Shown: positions 40,680 through 49,687, counted from the first letter of the stretch. The stretch: DNA of 64,000 nucleotides from Pseudomonas inefficax (GCF_900277125.1 NZ_OPYN01000184.1:14-64013), one strand, 5' to 3'. Notes: generated by a model from the letters alone, not told the origin. A program made the numbers and translations.

Positions 40680-41984
40680 ATGACCGTTACCCGCAAAGCC
40701 TACCGTGCCGCCATCCTGCACAGCATCGCCGACCCGGCCGAGGTGGGCCTGGAGGCTTCCCATGAGTACTTCGAGGACGGCCTGCTGGTGGTCGACGAAG
40801 GCCGCATCCGCGCCATTGGCCACGCCGCCGAACTGCTACCGACGCTGGATGCCGATATCCCGGTCGAGCACTACCAGGACGCGCTGATCACCCCGGGGTT
40901 CATCGACACCCACATCCACTTCCCGCAGACCGGCATGATCGGCTCCTATGGCGAACAGCTGCTGGACTGGCTGAACACCTACACCTTCCCCTGCGAAAAG
41001 CAGTTCGCCGACAAAGGCCATGCCGACCAGGTGGCGAAGATCTTCCTCAAGGAACTGCTGCGCAACGGTACCACCACCGCGCTGGTGTTCGGCAGCGTGC
41101 ACCCGGAATCGGTCAATGCCTTGTTCGAAGAGGCCGAGCGCCTGGACCTGCGCCTGATCGCCGGCAAGGTGATGATGGACCGCAACGCCCCGGACTACCT
41201 GACCGACACCGCCGAGTCCGGCTATGCCGAAAGCAAGGCACTGATCGAGCGCTGGCACGGCAAGGGCCGCCTGCACTATGCAGTCACCCCGCGTTTCGCC
41301 CCGACCAGTACGCCTGAACAGCTGGCGCTGGCGGGCCAACTGCTCAAGGAACACCCGGGGGTGTACATGCACACGCACCTGTCGGAAAACCTCAAGGAAA
41401 TCGATTGGGTCAAGTCGCTGTTCCCCGAGCAGAAGGGTTACCTGGACGTATACGACCACTTCGAGCTGCTGGGCGAGCGCTCGGTATTCGCCCATGGCGT
41501 GCACCTGTGCGATGACGAATGCCAGCGCCTGGCCGAAACCGGCTCGGCCGTGGCCTTCTGCCCCACCTCCAACCTGTTCCTCGGCAGCGGCCTGTTCAAC
41601 CTGCCCCAGGCGGAGCGCTTCAAGGTCAATGTGGGCCTGGGCACCGACGTTGGCGCCGGCACCAGCTTCTCGCTGCTCAACACCCTGAACGAAGCGTACA
41701 AGGTGATGCAGTTGCAGGGCGCGCGTCTGCACCCGTACAAGTCACTGTACCTGGCCACCCTCGGCGGCGCGCGCGCACTGCGCCTGGACGATCGCATCGG
41801 CAGCCTGCGCCCGGGCAACGACGCCGACTTCGTGGTACTGGACTACAAGGCCACGCCACTGCTGGACTACCGCATCCAGCAGTCCAACAGCATCGAGGAA
41901 ACCCTGTTCGTGCTCACCACCCTCGGCGACGACCGCACCGTGCGCGAAACCTACGCCGCCGGGCGTTGCGTGCACCAACGCTAA
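40680..41984 (+). CDS. guaD: Guanine deaminase
   Basis: This 434-residue zinc amidohydrolase converts guanine to xanthine, the substrate of XdhAB. Metal ligands include His78 and His80 in DTHIHFPQTG, HTHLSEN near 227-230, HGVHLCDDEC near 275 and the Asp in GLGTDVGAGTS near 325. The ATG at 40680 lies 11 bases after xdhC; the longer frame overlaps xdhC and is rejected. The stop overlaps the convergent aqpZ stop by four bases. Confidence 0.94.
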   Translation: MTVTRKAYRAAILHSIADPAEVGLEASHEYFEDGLLVVDEGRIRAIGHAAELLPTLDADIPVEHYQDALITPGFIDTHIHFPQTGMIGSYGEQLLDWLNTYTFPCEKQFADKGHADQVAKIFLKELLRNGTTTALVFGSVHPESVNALFEEAERLDLRLIAGKVMMDRNAPDYLTDTAESGYAESKALIERWHGKGRLHYAVTPRFAPTSTPEQLALAGQLLKEHPGVYMHTHLSENLKEIDWVKSLFPEQKGYLDVYDHFELLGERSVFAHGVHLCDDECQRLAETGSAVAFCPTSNLFLGSGLFNLPQAERFKVNVGLGTDVGAGTSFSLLNTLNEAYKVMQLQGARLHPYKSLYLATLGGARALRLDDRIGSLRPGNDADFVVLDYKATPLLDYRIQQSNSIEETLFVLTTLGDDRTVRETYAAGRCVHQR

Positions 41985-42679
41985 GGCTCGTTCGCCAAGC
42001 CCCGGTACAATGCGCCGCCGATCGCCGCACCGATCAGCGGCGCCACCCAGAACAGCCAAAGCTGTTGCAGGGCCCAGCCACCGACGAACAAGGCCGGCCC
42101 CGTGCTACGCGCGGGGTTGACCGAGGTATTGGTCACCGGGATCGAGATCAGGTGGATCAGGGTCAGGGCCAGGCCGATGGCGATCGGCGCAAAACCTGCC
42201 GGCGCCCGGGCGTCGGTGGCGCCCATGATCACCACCAGGAACATCGCCGTCATCACCACTTCACTGACAAAGCCCGCCCCGAGCGTATAGCCGCCGGGCG
42301 AGTGATCGGCGTAGCCGTTCGAAGCCAACCCCGCAGACAGCTCGAAACCTGCCTTGCCGCTGGCGATGAGGTAGATCACACCTGCCGCCAGTATGGCGCC
42401 GATCACCTGGGCGATCACGTAGGGCAACAGCTCTTTGACCGGGAAGCGCCCGCCCACCACCAGCCCGAATGACACGGCGGGGTTGAGGTGACAACCGGAG
42501 ATATGGCCGATGGCGAAGGCCATGGTCAGCACGGTGAGGCCAAAGGCGAAGGCGACGCCGAGTACACCGATGCCGATGGGGGAGCTTGCGGCGAGTACCG
42601 CACTGCCACAGCCGCCAAGCACCAGCCAGAAGGTGCCGACCAGCTCGGCCCCCATACGCTTACCGAGGGACATGCTCAT
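41981..42679 (-). CDS. aqpZ: Aquaporin Z
   Basis: This 232-residue six-helix water channel has both NPA motifs (HLNPAVS near residue 64 and SVNPARS near 186) and the selectivity-filter region of water-specific aquaporins. The start at 42679 has GAGGAA seven bases upstream; MSLG at 42673 is the alternative. It converges on guaD and is not obviously linked to purine metabolism. Confidence 0.93.
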   Translation of the reverse strand: MSMSLGKRMGAELVGTFWLVLGGCGSAVLAASSPIGIGVLGVAFAFGLTVLTMAFAIGHISGCHLNPAVSFGLVVGGRFPVKELLPYVIAQVIGAILAAGVIYLIASGKAGFELSAGLASNGYADHSPGGYTLGAGFVSEVVMTAMFLVVIMGATDARAPAGFAPIAIGLALTLIHLISIPVTNTSVNPARSTGPALFVGGWALQQLWLFWVAPLIGAAIGGALYRGLANEP

Positions 42680-42787
42680 GAGTCCATTCCTCAAGAAGTT
42701 GAACGCAACGAATGCGCAAGCCCAACTGCTTGATGAAGGTTTGCTCACAAGAATTTAGCAGACCTTTGAACAATGGCCAGAAGTGGC

Positions 42788-42893
42788 TGGGGCCGCTTCG
42801 CGCCCCATTCGCAGCACAAGGCTGCTCCTACAAAGGTCATGCGATCCCTGTAGGAGCAGCCTTGTGCTGCGAATGGGCTGCAAAGCAGCCCCC
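42788..42893. repeat. REPIN, family C
   Basis: The arms read ATTCGCAGCACAAGGCTGCT rather than the family B CGCGACACAAGGCCGCT, with outer GGGGCCGCTTCGCGCCCC-type hairpins. It matches the element at 62543-62666 and lies between the aqpZ and gclR genes. Confidence 0.82.
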
Positions 42894-42914
42894 TTCAATC
42901 AACCAGGCAAACGA

Positions 42915-43670
42915 TCAACCCTTGGCAGAAACCTTGGGCTTTTTCAGCAAATGCGAGAACACCGCGTGCAGATCGTCCGAGGCACTCTCCTCGTCCAGGT
43001 TCAGCTTGCTGTCGATGTGATCCATGTGGTGCATCATCAGGCTCACCGCCTGCTCGGCATCGCGCGCCTCGATGGCATCGATCAGCTGCATGTGTTCGTC
43101 ATAAGAGCAATGCGAACGGTTGCCGCTCTCGTACTGGGCAATGATCAGCGAGGTCTGCGATACCAGGCTGCGCTGGAAGCTGACCAGTGGCGCATTACCC
43201 GCAGCCTCGGCCAGCTTGAGGTGGAACTCGCCGGAAAGACGAATGCCGGCGCCGCGGTCACCACGGGAGAAGCTGTCGCGCTCCTCACGCACCATCTGCC
43301 GCAACTCGTTGAGCTGCTCGAGGGTAGCGTGCTGCACGGCCAGTTCGGTGATTGCCCGTTCGACCATGCGCCGGGAGAAGAACACCTGGCGGGCCTCTTC
43401 CACCGTCGGGCTGGCCACCACCGCACCGCGGTTCGGCCGCAACAGCACCACGCTTTCGTGGGCCAGGCGCGACAAGGCGCGGCGGATGATGGTGCGGCTG
43501 ACGCCGAAGATCTCGCCCAGCGCTTCCTCGCTCAACTTGGTGCCCGGTGCCAGACGCTGCTCGAGGATCGCCTCGAAAATATGCGCGTAGACGATGTCGT
43601 CCTGGGTACCACTGCGGCCAGCCTTGCCGGTACGCGCAGGTTTCTTCAGAGGTTGCAGCTGTTCGTTCAT
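42915..43670 (-). CDS. gclR: GntR/FCD repressor of glyoxylate and purine genes (GclR)
   Basis: This 251-residue regulator has a winged helix (about 25-95, SEEALGEIFGVSRTIIRRALSRL) and an FCD ligand domain with the metal or ligand His residues in GEFHLKLAE and MMHHMDHIDSK. Its position between guaD/aqpZ and a purine permease matches P. putida KT2440 PP_4283, reported as GclR, whose loss releases gcl expression. Six TTGTAYACAA-type sites lie in three divergent regions in this window, one 35 bases upstream of its own start, implying autoregulation. The start at 43670 is used; the longer frame would read through that site. Confidence 0.85.
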   Translation of the reverse strand: MNEQLQPLKKPARTGKAGRSGTQDDIVYAHIFEAILEQRLAPGTKLSEEALGEIFGVSRTIIRRALSRLAHESVVLLRPNRGAVVASPTVEEARQVFFSRRMVERAITELAVQHATLEQLNELRQMVREERDSFSRGDRGAGIRLSGEFHLKLAEAAGNAPLVSFQRSLVSQTSLIIAQYESGNRSHCSYDEHMQLIDAIEARDAEQAVSLMMHHMDHIDSKLNLDEESASDDLHAVFSHLLKKPKVSAKG

Positions 43671-43704
43671 GGGCTCTCGAGGCACGAAGGAAAGTATGGC
43701 GCCA

Positions 43705-43714
43705 TTGTACACAG
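43705..43714. promoter_or_regulatory. GclR-type operator at gclR
   Basis: TTGTACACAG, nine of ten bases of the palindrome TTGTACACAA, is 35 bases upstream of the gclR start, suited to autorepression. Confidence 0.6.
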
Positions 43715-43803
43715 GCTGAGCCGTTTCTGCAGGTGGCCTTTTACCTATATAGCCGTTGTACGACACCTTGCGCACACAAAAGATAAAACATTATTTGCAT
43801 TCT

Positions 43804-43813
43804 TTGTACACAA
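43804..43813. promoter_or_regulatory. GclR-type operator at the AzgA-type permease gene
   Basis: TTGTACACAA, flanked as TTTGTACACAAA, lies 140 bases upstream of the permease start. A weaker partial match (TTGTACGACA, 43756-43765) is nearby. Confidence 0.65.
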
Positions 43814-43952
43814 AAGGATAATCCACCGAGCAACTTCTTGACCCGCAAGTCAACAAACCGGTCAGACGTCTGCCTTCCCTCGCGGAGCCGCCAAGTGCAT
43901 TGCGCAGGCCACTGGCTCCATAACAACAAGAAAGACTTGAGGAGTACTTGCT

Positions 43953-45302
43953 GTGGAAAGCCGCAAATCCGAAGCCCCTACGCTGGATCTTGCCCCACCG
44001 CTCGAAACGAGCTGGCTGGAGCGGATTTTCAAACTCAAGCAACACGGCAGCACCGTCAGGACCGAAATGATCGCCGGGGTGACCACCTTCATCACCATGG
44101 CCTACATCATCTTCGTCAACCCCAACATCATGGCCGACGCCGGCATCGACCACGGTGCCGCCTTCGTCGCCACCTGCATCGCCGCTGCGCTGGGCTGCCT
44201 GCTGATGGGCCTGTACGCCAACTGGCCGGTGGGCCTGGCACCGGGCATGGGGCTCAACGCGTTCTTCACCTACACCGTGGTCGGCACCATGGGTTACAAC
44301 TGGGAAACGGCACTGGGCGCAGTATTCGTCTCGGGTGTGCTGTTCATGTTCCTGACCTTGTCGAAAGTGCGCGAATGGTTGCTCAACAGCATCCCGGTCA
44401 GCCTGCGCCATGCCATGGGGGCCGGCGTCGGATTGTTTCTCGGGCTGATCGGCCTGAAAACGGCAGGCATCATCGTCGACAGCCCGGCCACGCTGATCAA
44501 GCTGGGCTCGCTGCATGAGCCGGGGCCGCTGCTGGCGGCGGTATGCTTCCTGCTGATCGCCATCCTCAGCTACAAGCGGGTGTTCGGTGCGATCCTGATC
44601 AGCATCATCGGTGTCACCCTGGCCGGCTGGGGTCTGGGCCTGGTGAAATTCGGCGGAGTGATGTCGATGCCGCCAAGCCTGGCACCGACCTGGATGGCCA
44701 TGGACGTGGCCGGCGTGTTCAACGTCAGCATGATCAGCGTAGTGCTGGCGTTTTTGTTCGTGCACATGTTCGACACCGCCGGCACCCTGATGGGCGTGGC
44801 GCAGCGGGCCAACCTGGTGGCGCCGGACGGGCGCATCGAGAACCTGTCGAAGGCGCTGAAGGCCGACAGTGCTTCAAGTGTGTTTGGCGCCGTGGTCGGC
44901 GTGCCGCCGGTGACCAGCTATGTGGAAAGTGCTGCCGGTGTAGCCGCAGGTGGCCGTACCGGCCTGACTGCGGTGGTGGTCGGCCTGCTGTTTGTCGCGG
45001 CGATGTTCTTCGCCCCGCTGGCTGGGATGATTCCGGCCTATGCCACCGCCGGTGCGCTGATCTACGTGGCGATGCTGATGATGGGCAGCATGGCGCATAT
45101 CCACTGGGACGAGGCTACCGACAGCATTCCGGCGATCGTCACGGTGATCATGATGCCGCTGACTTTCTCGGTGGCCGACGGTATTGCCCTGGGCTTTATC
45201 AGCTACGTGGCGTTGAAGGCAGGTACCGGCAAATACAAGGAAATCTCCGCCAGCCTGTGGGTGCTGTGCGCGATCTTCATTGCCAAGTTCGTGTTCCTCT
45301 GA
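43953..45302 (+). CDS. AzgA-type purine permease (NCS2)
   Basis: This 449-residue inner-membrane transporter belongs to the AzgA branch of NCS2, which takes up adenine, guanine and hypoxanthine. Features are the N-terminal TEMIAGVTTFITMAYIIFVNP, the GLAPGMGLNAFFTY substrate loop near residue 95, and FVHMFDTAGTLMGVAQRA near 268. About 12-14 helices are expected. The start is GTG at 43953 after GAGGAG. It is divergent from gclR, with an operator between, so it is likely induced when GclR is released. Confidence 0.85.
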   Translation: MESRKSEAPTLDLAPPLETSWLERIFKLKQHGSTVRTEMIAGVTTFITMAYIIFVNPNIMADAGIDHGAAFVATCIAAALGCLLMGLYANWPVGLAPGMGLNAFFTYTVVGTMGYNWETALGAVFVSGVLFMFLTLSKVREWLLNSIPVSLRHAMGAGVGLFLGLIGLKTAGIIVDSPATLIKLGSLHEPGPLLAAVCFLLIAILSYKRVFGAILISIIGVTLAGWGLGLVKFGGVMSMPPSLAPTWMAMDVAGVFNVSMISVVLAFLFVHMFDTAGTLMGVAQRANLVAPDGRIENLSKALKADSASSVFGAVVGVPPVTSYVESAAGVAAGGRTGLTAVVVGLLFVAAMFFAPLAGMIPAYATAGALIYVAMLMMGSMAHIHWDEATDSIPAIVTVIMMPLTFSVADGIALGFISYVALKAGTGKYKEISASLWVLCAIFIAKFVFL

Positions 45303-45320
45303 CCCCCTGCTGCACCAACC

Positions 45321-45349
45321 AAGGGCGCCTCGGCGCCCTTTCTTTGTTT
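45321..45349 (+). terminator. Terminator of the AzgA-type permease gene
   Basis: AAGGGCGC-CTCG-GCGCCCTT followed by TCTTTGTTT forms a strong hairpin with a T-rich tail 18 bases after the stop. Confidence 0.8.
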
Positions 45350-45361
45350 CTACAGCCTGTA

Positions 45362-45411
45362 CCGGCCTCTTCGCTTCCTGTGGGAGCGGGTTTACCCGCG
45401 AAGAGGCCGGT
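45362..45411. repeat. Truncated REPIN, family A
   Basis: The right REP is complete (CTGTGGGAGCGGGTTTACCC), but the left one is cut to CCGGCCTCTTCGC, so loop and half of one arm are missing. The ends still pair (CCGGCCTCTTCGC with GCGAAGAGGCCGG). Confidence 0.7.
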
Positions 45412-45436
45412 GCAGGCAATACAAAAACAGCAGACG

Positions 45437-45465
45437 AAAAAAAGCCCGCCAGTGTGAGAGCGGGC
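45437..45465 (-). terminator. Terminator of hiuH
   Basis: On the minus strand GCCCGC-10-GCGGGC is followed by seven T, 33 bases after the hiuH stop. Confidence 0.8.
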
Positions 45466-45498
45466 CAAAGGACCTACGAAGATTCTTCTAGCGACCAA

Positions 45499-45852
45499 CT
45501 AGCTTCCACGATAGGTCGAATAGCTGTACGGCGAGATCAGCAGCGGCACGTGGTAGTGCTCCTGCTGCTCGTCGATGCCAAAACGCAGCACGACAACATC
45601 CAGGAACGCCTGGGCCGGCAGCTGTACACCGCGAGCGCGGTAGTAGTCGCCAGCGCTGAACTGCAGCTGGTAGACGCCGGTACGGTAGTCGTCACCCTGC
45701 AGCAGTGGCGCGTCGACGCGGCCATCGCTGTTGGTCAGGGCGGTGTTCACCAGCTCCAGCTGCTGGCCTTCGACACGGTACAGCTCGACCTTGATCGAGC
45801 TGCCCGGGCAGCCATGCGCGGCATCCAGTACGTGTGTGGTCAAACGTCCCAT
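45499..45852 (-). CDS. hiuH: 5-hydroxyisourate hydrolase
   Basis: This 117-residue transthyretin-like enzyme opens 5-hydroxyisourate to OHCU. Active-site elements are LTTHVLDAAHG (His near residue 7), GRVDAPL (Arg), HYHVPLL and the diagnostic C-terminal YRGS. The start at 45852 follows AGAGG; the 225-residue open frame upstream runs through the promoter. It is divergent from puuE and has a GclR-type operator about 110 bases upstream. Confidence 0.94.
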   Translation of the reverse strand: MGRLTTHVLDAAHGCPGSSIKVELYRVEGQQLELVNTALTNSDGRVDAPLLQGDDYRTGVYQLQFSAGDYYRARGVQLPAQAFLDVVVLRFGIDEQQEHYHVPLLISPYSYSTYRGS

Positions 45853-45960
45853 TGCTTGTCGCCTCTTGTTCAATCTGTGGGCAAAAAATACACGGCCATC
45901 ATCATGCCAAAAGGGCCTGTGATGTGCGGGAATGACGCCATTAAGACATTCCAACGCAAA

Positions 45961-45972
45961 ATTGTACACAAT
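45961..45972. promoter_or_regulatory. GclR-type operator at hiuH
   Basis: ATTGTACACAAT is a 12-base near-perfect palindrome of the class bound by GntR/FCD proteins such as VanR (ATTGTATACAAT). Confidence 0.68.
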
Positions 45973-46166
45973 TTTTTGAACCCATCTGTCGCACCCACCG
46001 ATTCTTGCTTGCAAACGACCCATAGGTCGCAAATACAGGCACCGTAAAGACGCCAACGTCATTAGCTGACCAATCAGGCAGGTTTCTTGCACTGTTTTTC
46101 CAGGTCGCTGCGAGGCGACAAAAGGGAAGAAATGCGGAAAAACAGGCTTACAAAAGATTTCAGAAG

Positions 46167-46176
46167 TTGTATACAA
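46167..46176. promoter_or_regulatory. GclR-type operator at puuE
   Basis: TTGTATACAA, a perfect palindrome, lies 75 bases upstream of the puuE GTG. TACAAT within it could be the -10 hexamer, so binding would block transcription. Confidence 0.68.
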
Positions 46177-46251
46177 TCAGCCCATCCGGTGGTGCGACAT
46201 ACCGACGCGGCCCGCCCACCCCCGCACTAACGCACAAGAAGGAAGACTGCA

Positions 46252-47178
46252 GTGAGCGCTGACTACCCTCGCGACCTGATCGGTTACGGCAACAACCCTC
46301 CTCACCCGCAATGGCCGGGCAACGCTCGCATCGCGCTATCTTTCGTCCTCAACTACGAGGAAGGTGGCGAACGCAACATCCTGCACGGTGACAAGGAGTC
46401 CGAAGCGTTCCTCTCGGAAATGGTCGCCGCCCAGCCATTGCAGGGCGCGCGCAACATGAGCATGGAATCGCTGTACGAGTACGGCAGCCGTGCCGGCGTG
46501 TGGCGCCTGCTGAAGCTGTTCAAGGACAGCGGCGTGCCGCTGACCATCTTCGCCGTGGCCATGGCCGCCCAGCGCCACCCCGACGTGATCCGCGCCATGG
46601 CCGAGGCCGGCCATGAAATCTGCAGCCACGGCTACCGCTGGATCGACTACCAGTACATGGACGAGGCCCAGGAGCGCGAGCACATGCTCGAAGCCATCCG
46701 CATCCTCACCGAAATCACCGGTGAGCGCCCGCTGGGTTGGTACACCGGCCGCACCGGCCCGAACACCCGTCGCCTGGTGATGGAGGAAGGTGGCTTCCTG
46801 TACGACAGCGACACCTATGACGACGACCTGCCCTACTGGGAGCCGAACAACCCTACCGGCAAGCCGCACCTGGTGATCCCCTACACCCTCGACACCAACG
46901 ACATGCGCTTCACCCAGGTACAGGGCTTCAACTGCGGCGAGCAGTTCTTCCAGTACCTCAAAGACGCCTTCGATGTGCTGTACGCCGAAGGCGCCGAGGC
47001 TCCAAAGATGCTGTCCATCGGCCTGCACTGCCGCCTGGTCGGCCGCCCGGCACGCCTGGCAGCACTGAAGCGCTTCGTCGATTACGCAAAAAGCCATGAC
47101 CAGGTCTGGTTCGCCCGTCGCGTGGACATTGCCCGCCACTGGCACGCCACCCACCCGTACAAGAAAGAGAACGCCTGA
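46252..47178 (+). CDS. puuE: Allantoinase PuuE (polysaccharide-deacetylase type)
   Basis: This 308-residue enzyme hydrolyses allantoin to allantoate and belongs to the NodB-like deacetylase family rather than classical allantoinases. Typical segments are PRDLIGYGNNPPHPQWP, RIALSFVLNYEEGGE near residue 25 and AGHEICSHGYRWIDYQ near 125. The start is GTG at 46252 after AGAAGGAAG. Its stop overlaps the uraD ATG. Operator TTGTATACAA is upstream. Confidence 0.93.
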   Translation: MSADYPRDLIGYGNNPPHPQWPGNARIALSFVLNYEEGGERNILHGDKESEAFLSEMVAAQPLQGARNMSMESLYEYGSRAGVWRLLKLFKDSGVPLTIFAVAMAAQRHPDVIRAMAEAGHEICSHGYRWIDYQYMDEAQEREHMLEAIRILTEITGERPLGWYTGRTGPNTRRLVMEEGGFLYDSDTYDDDLPYWEPNNPTGKPHLVIPYTLDTNDMRFTQVQGFNCGEQFFQYLKDAFDVLYAEGAEAPKMLSIGLHCRLVGRPARLAALKRFVDYAKSHDQVWFARRVDIARHWHATHPYKKENA

Positions 47179-47693
47179 TGACCGCCTTCAATACCCTCAA
47201 GCCATCCGCCCTGGACCGCGACGCCTTCGTCAAGGCCTTCGCCGACATCTACGAGCACTCGCCGTGGGTAGCCGAAAAAGCCTACGACCTGGGCCAACTG
47301 GGCGAGCTGGACGAGATCGAGGCGCTGCACCAGCGCATGAGCGATATCCTGCTCAGCGCCAACCACGCCGACCAATTGGCGCTGATCAACGCTCACCCGG
47401 ACCTGGCCGGCAAGGCCGCCATTCAGGGCGAGCTGACCGAATCGAGCACCAACGAGCAGGCCGGCGCCGGTATTCACCAGTGCACCGCCGAAGAGTTCGC
47501 CCGTTTCACCGAGCTGAATGACGCCTACAAGGCCAAGTTCCAGTTCCCGTTCATCATGGCGGTAAAAGGCAGCAACCGGCACCAGATCCTCGCCTCGTTC
47601 GAAAAACGCATCCACAACGATGCCGATGCCGAATTCAAGGAAGCCTTGGCGCAGATCAACCTGATCGCCCTGTTCCGCCTGCTGCAGCTGTAA
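47178..47693 (+). CDS. uraD: OHCU decarboxylase
   Basis: This 171-residue enzyme decarboxylates 2-oxo-4-hydroxy-4-carboxy-5-ureidoimidazoline to S-allantoin. Family motifs are YEHSPWVAEKAYD near residue 28, the NAHPDLAGKAA catalytic His/Glu region near 72, and KFQFPFIMAVKGSNRHQIL near 117. It is translationally coupled to puuE (TGATG overlap) and followed after 57 bases by allA. Confidence 0.93.
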   Translation: MTAFNTLKPSALDRDAFVKAFADIYEHSPWVAEKAYDLGQLGELDEIEALHQRMSDILLSANHADQLALINAHPDLAGKAAIQGELTESSTNEQAGAGIHQCTAEEFARFTELNDAYKAKFQFPFIMAVKGSNRHQILASFEKRIHNDADAEFKEALAQINLIALFRLLQL

Positions 47694-47750
47694 CCGCCGT
47701 AGCAACGCTTGAGCCTTATCCAGAATAACGAACATAGAAGAGATATCCGC

Positions 47751-48254
47751 ATGCGCACCCTGATGATCGAGCCCCTGACCAAAGAAGCCTTCGCCCCCTT
47801 CGGAGATGTGATCGAAACCGATGGCAGCGACCACTTCATGATCAACAACGGCTCGACCATGCGCTTCCACAAGCTCGCCACGGTCGAAACCGCCGAGCCT
47901 GAAGACAAGGCGATCATCAGCATCTTCCGCGCCGATGCGCTGGACATGCCGCTGACCGTGCGCATGCTGGAACGCCATCCGCTGGGCAGCCAGGCTTTCA
48001 TCCCGCTGCTCGGCAACCCCTTTCTGATCGTGGTCGCGCCAGTTGGCGATGCACCTGTATCAGGTTTGGTCCGAGCCTTCCGCAGTAATGGCAGGCAGGG
48101 CGTTAATTACCATCGCGGCGTCTGGCACCACCCGGTGCTGACGATCGAAAAGCGGGATGACTTCCTGGTGGTTGATCGCAGTGGTTCCGGCAACAACTGC
48201 GACGAGCATTACTTCACCGAGGAACAGATGCTGGTCCTCAATCCCCACCAATAA
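47751..48254 (+). CDS. allA: Ureidoglycolate lyase
   Basis: This 167-residue cupin enzyme splits ureidoglycolate into glyoxylate and urea. It shows MRTLMIEPLTKEAFAPFGDVIE, the cupin core with HPLGSQAFIPL and the metal-binding GVWHHPVL near residue 122. The start at 47751 follows AGAAGAG; the 14-residue longer form is rejected. No allantoicase gene sits between uraD and this gene. Confidence 0.93.
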   Translation: MRTLMIEPLTKEAFAPFGDVIETDGSDHFMINNGSTMRFHKLATVETAEPEDKAIISIFRADALDMPLTVRMLERHPLGSQAFIPLLGNPFLIVVAPVGDAPVSGLVRAFRSNGRQGVNYHRGVWHHPVLTIEKRDDFLVVDRSGSGNNCDEHYFTEEQMLVLNPHQ

Positions 48255-48313
48255 GAAAAGGTCGGTCATTCAAGGGCATTGCCCGATCGGGTGACCGGCA
48301 AGAGGTACATACT

Positions 48314-49642
48314 GTGGAAGCACACCTTCACGAATGGCTGAACCTGAGCATTCGCTGGGTTCACATGATCACCGGCGTCGCCTGGATCGGTGCATCGTTC
48401 TACTTCGTCTGGCTGGAGAACCACCTGAACCGAAGCAACCCGCGCGATGGGTTGTCGGGTGATCTCTGGGCAATTCACGGCGGTGGTATCTACCACCTGG
48501 AAAAATACAAGCTCGCTCCCCCGAAAATGCCCGAGAACCTGCACTGGTTCAAATGGGAAGCCTACTTCACCTGGATGTCCGGTATCGCCCTGCTGTGCGT
48601 GGTGTTCTACTGGAACCCGGCCCTGTACCTGCTGGCCCCTGGCAGCACCCTCAGCGGTGCCGAAGGCGTGGCCATCGGTATCGGTTCGCTGATCGCAGGC
48701 TGGTTCATCTACGACTTCCTGTGCGACTCGCCCCTGGGCAAGAAGCCAGCGCTGCTCGGTGCAGTACTGTTCGTGCTGATCATCGCCGCATGCTGGGGCT
48801 TCAGCCTGGTGTTCAGCGGCCGTGGTGCGTACCTGCACACCGGCGCGATCATCGGCACCATCATGGTCGGCAACGTGTTCCGCATTATCATGCCGGCCCA
48901 GCGCCAGCTGGTGGCGGCGATCGAGAACAACCAGACCCCCGACCCGGTACTGCCGGCCAAGGGCCTGCTGCGCTCGCGCCACAACAACTACTTCACCCTG
49001 CCGGTGCTGTTCATCATGATCAGCAACCACTTCCCGAGCACCTACGGTAGCCAGTACAACTGGCTGATCCTGGCCGGTATCGCGGTAGCTGCGGTCCTGA
49101 TCCGTCACTACTTCAACACCCGCCACGACAGCAACAAGTACGCCTGGACCCTGCCGGTCGGCGCCCTGGCGATGATCTGCCTGGCCTACGTCACCGGGCC
49201 GAAACCGATGGCGGTCAGCCCTGAGCAGGCTGCGGCGAAAGTCGAGTACCAGCCACTGCCCGCGACTGCTGTAGGTGGCAAGACCGCAGCCGAGCAACGT
49301 GCCGAGGACGCCGCCAAGGCTGCCGCAGCGCCTGCCGCGCCGGCCGAAGCCCCTGCCCAGGCTACGGCCCAGGCCGGCGGCGAGACCTTCGACAAGATCC
49401 ACAATGTCATCCAGGAACGCTGCACCGTGTGCCACTCGTCCAAGCCGACCAGCCCACTGTTCAGCGCCGCCCCTGCCGGCGTGATGTTCGACACCCCGCA
49501 GCAGATCCAGGCCCAGGCCGCGCGCATCCAGGCGCAAGCGGTTGCCAGCCAGATCATGCCGCTGGGCAACATCACCCAGATGACCACCGAAGAGCGCAAG
49601 CTGGTCGGTGACTGGATCGCCAAAGGCGCCCCGGTCAACTGA
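48314..49642 (+). CDS. puuD: Membrane urate hydroxylase PuuD with cytochrome c domain
   Basis: This 442-residue protein is the membrane-bound enzyme that oxidises urate to 5-hydroxyisourate while passing electrons to the respiratory chain. About eight helices occupy residues 10-300. An Ala/Pro-rich linker (about 325-350) leads to a C-terminal c-type haem domain with CTVCH at 370-374 and an axial Met near ASQIMPLG. The start is GTG at 48314. It replaces soluble uricase, and no peroxide would be made. It ends the puuE-uraD-allA-puuD run. Confidence 0.93.
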   Translation: MEAHLHEWLNLSIRWVHMITGVAWIGASFYFVWLENHLNRSNPRDGLSGDLWAIHGGGIYHLEKYKLAPPKMPENLHWFKWEAYFTWMSGIALLCVVFYWNPALYLLAPGSTLSGAEGVAIGIGSLIAGWFIYDFLCDSPLGKKPALLGAVLFVLIIAACWGFSLVFSGRGAYLHTGAIIGTIMVGNVFRIIMPAQRQLVAAIENNQTPDPVLPAKGLLRSRHNNYFTLPVLFIMISNHFPSTYGSQYNWLILAGIAVAAVLIRHYFNTRHDSNKYAWTLPVGALAMICLAYVTGPKPMAVSPEQAAAKVEYQPLPATAVGGKTAAEQRAEDAAKAAAAPAAPAEAPAQATAQAGGETFDKIHNVIQERCTVCHSSKPTSPLFSAAPAGVMFDTPQQIQAQAARIQAQAVASQIMPLGNITQMTTEERKLVGDWIAKGAPVN

Positions 49643-49687
49643 TAGCACCTCGCCAGGCAACCCGTTCCCAAGGGGGATCACCTCCCC

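Larger units (their letters stand above)
45853..46251. other. hiuH-puuE divergent promoter region
   Basis: These 399 bases hold no gene that I can support. They contain two palindromes, TTGTACACAA (45962-45971, nearer hiuH) and TTGTATACAA (46167-46176, nearer puuE), one for each direction. Confidence 0.6.
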
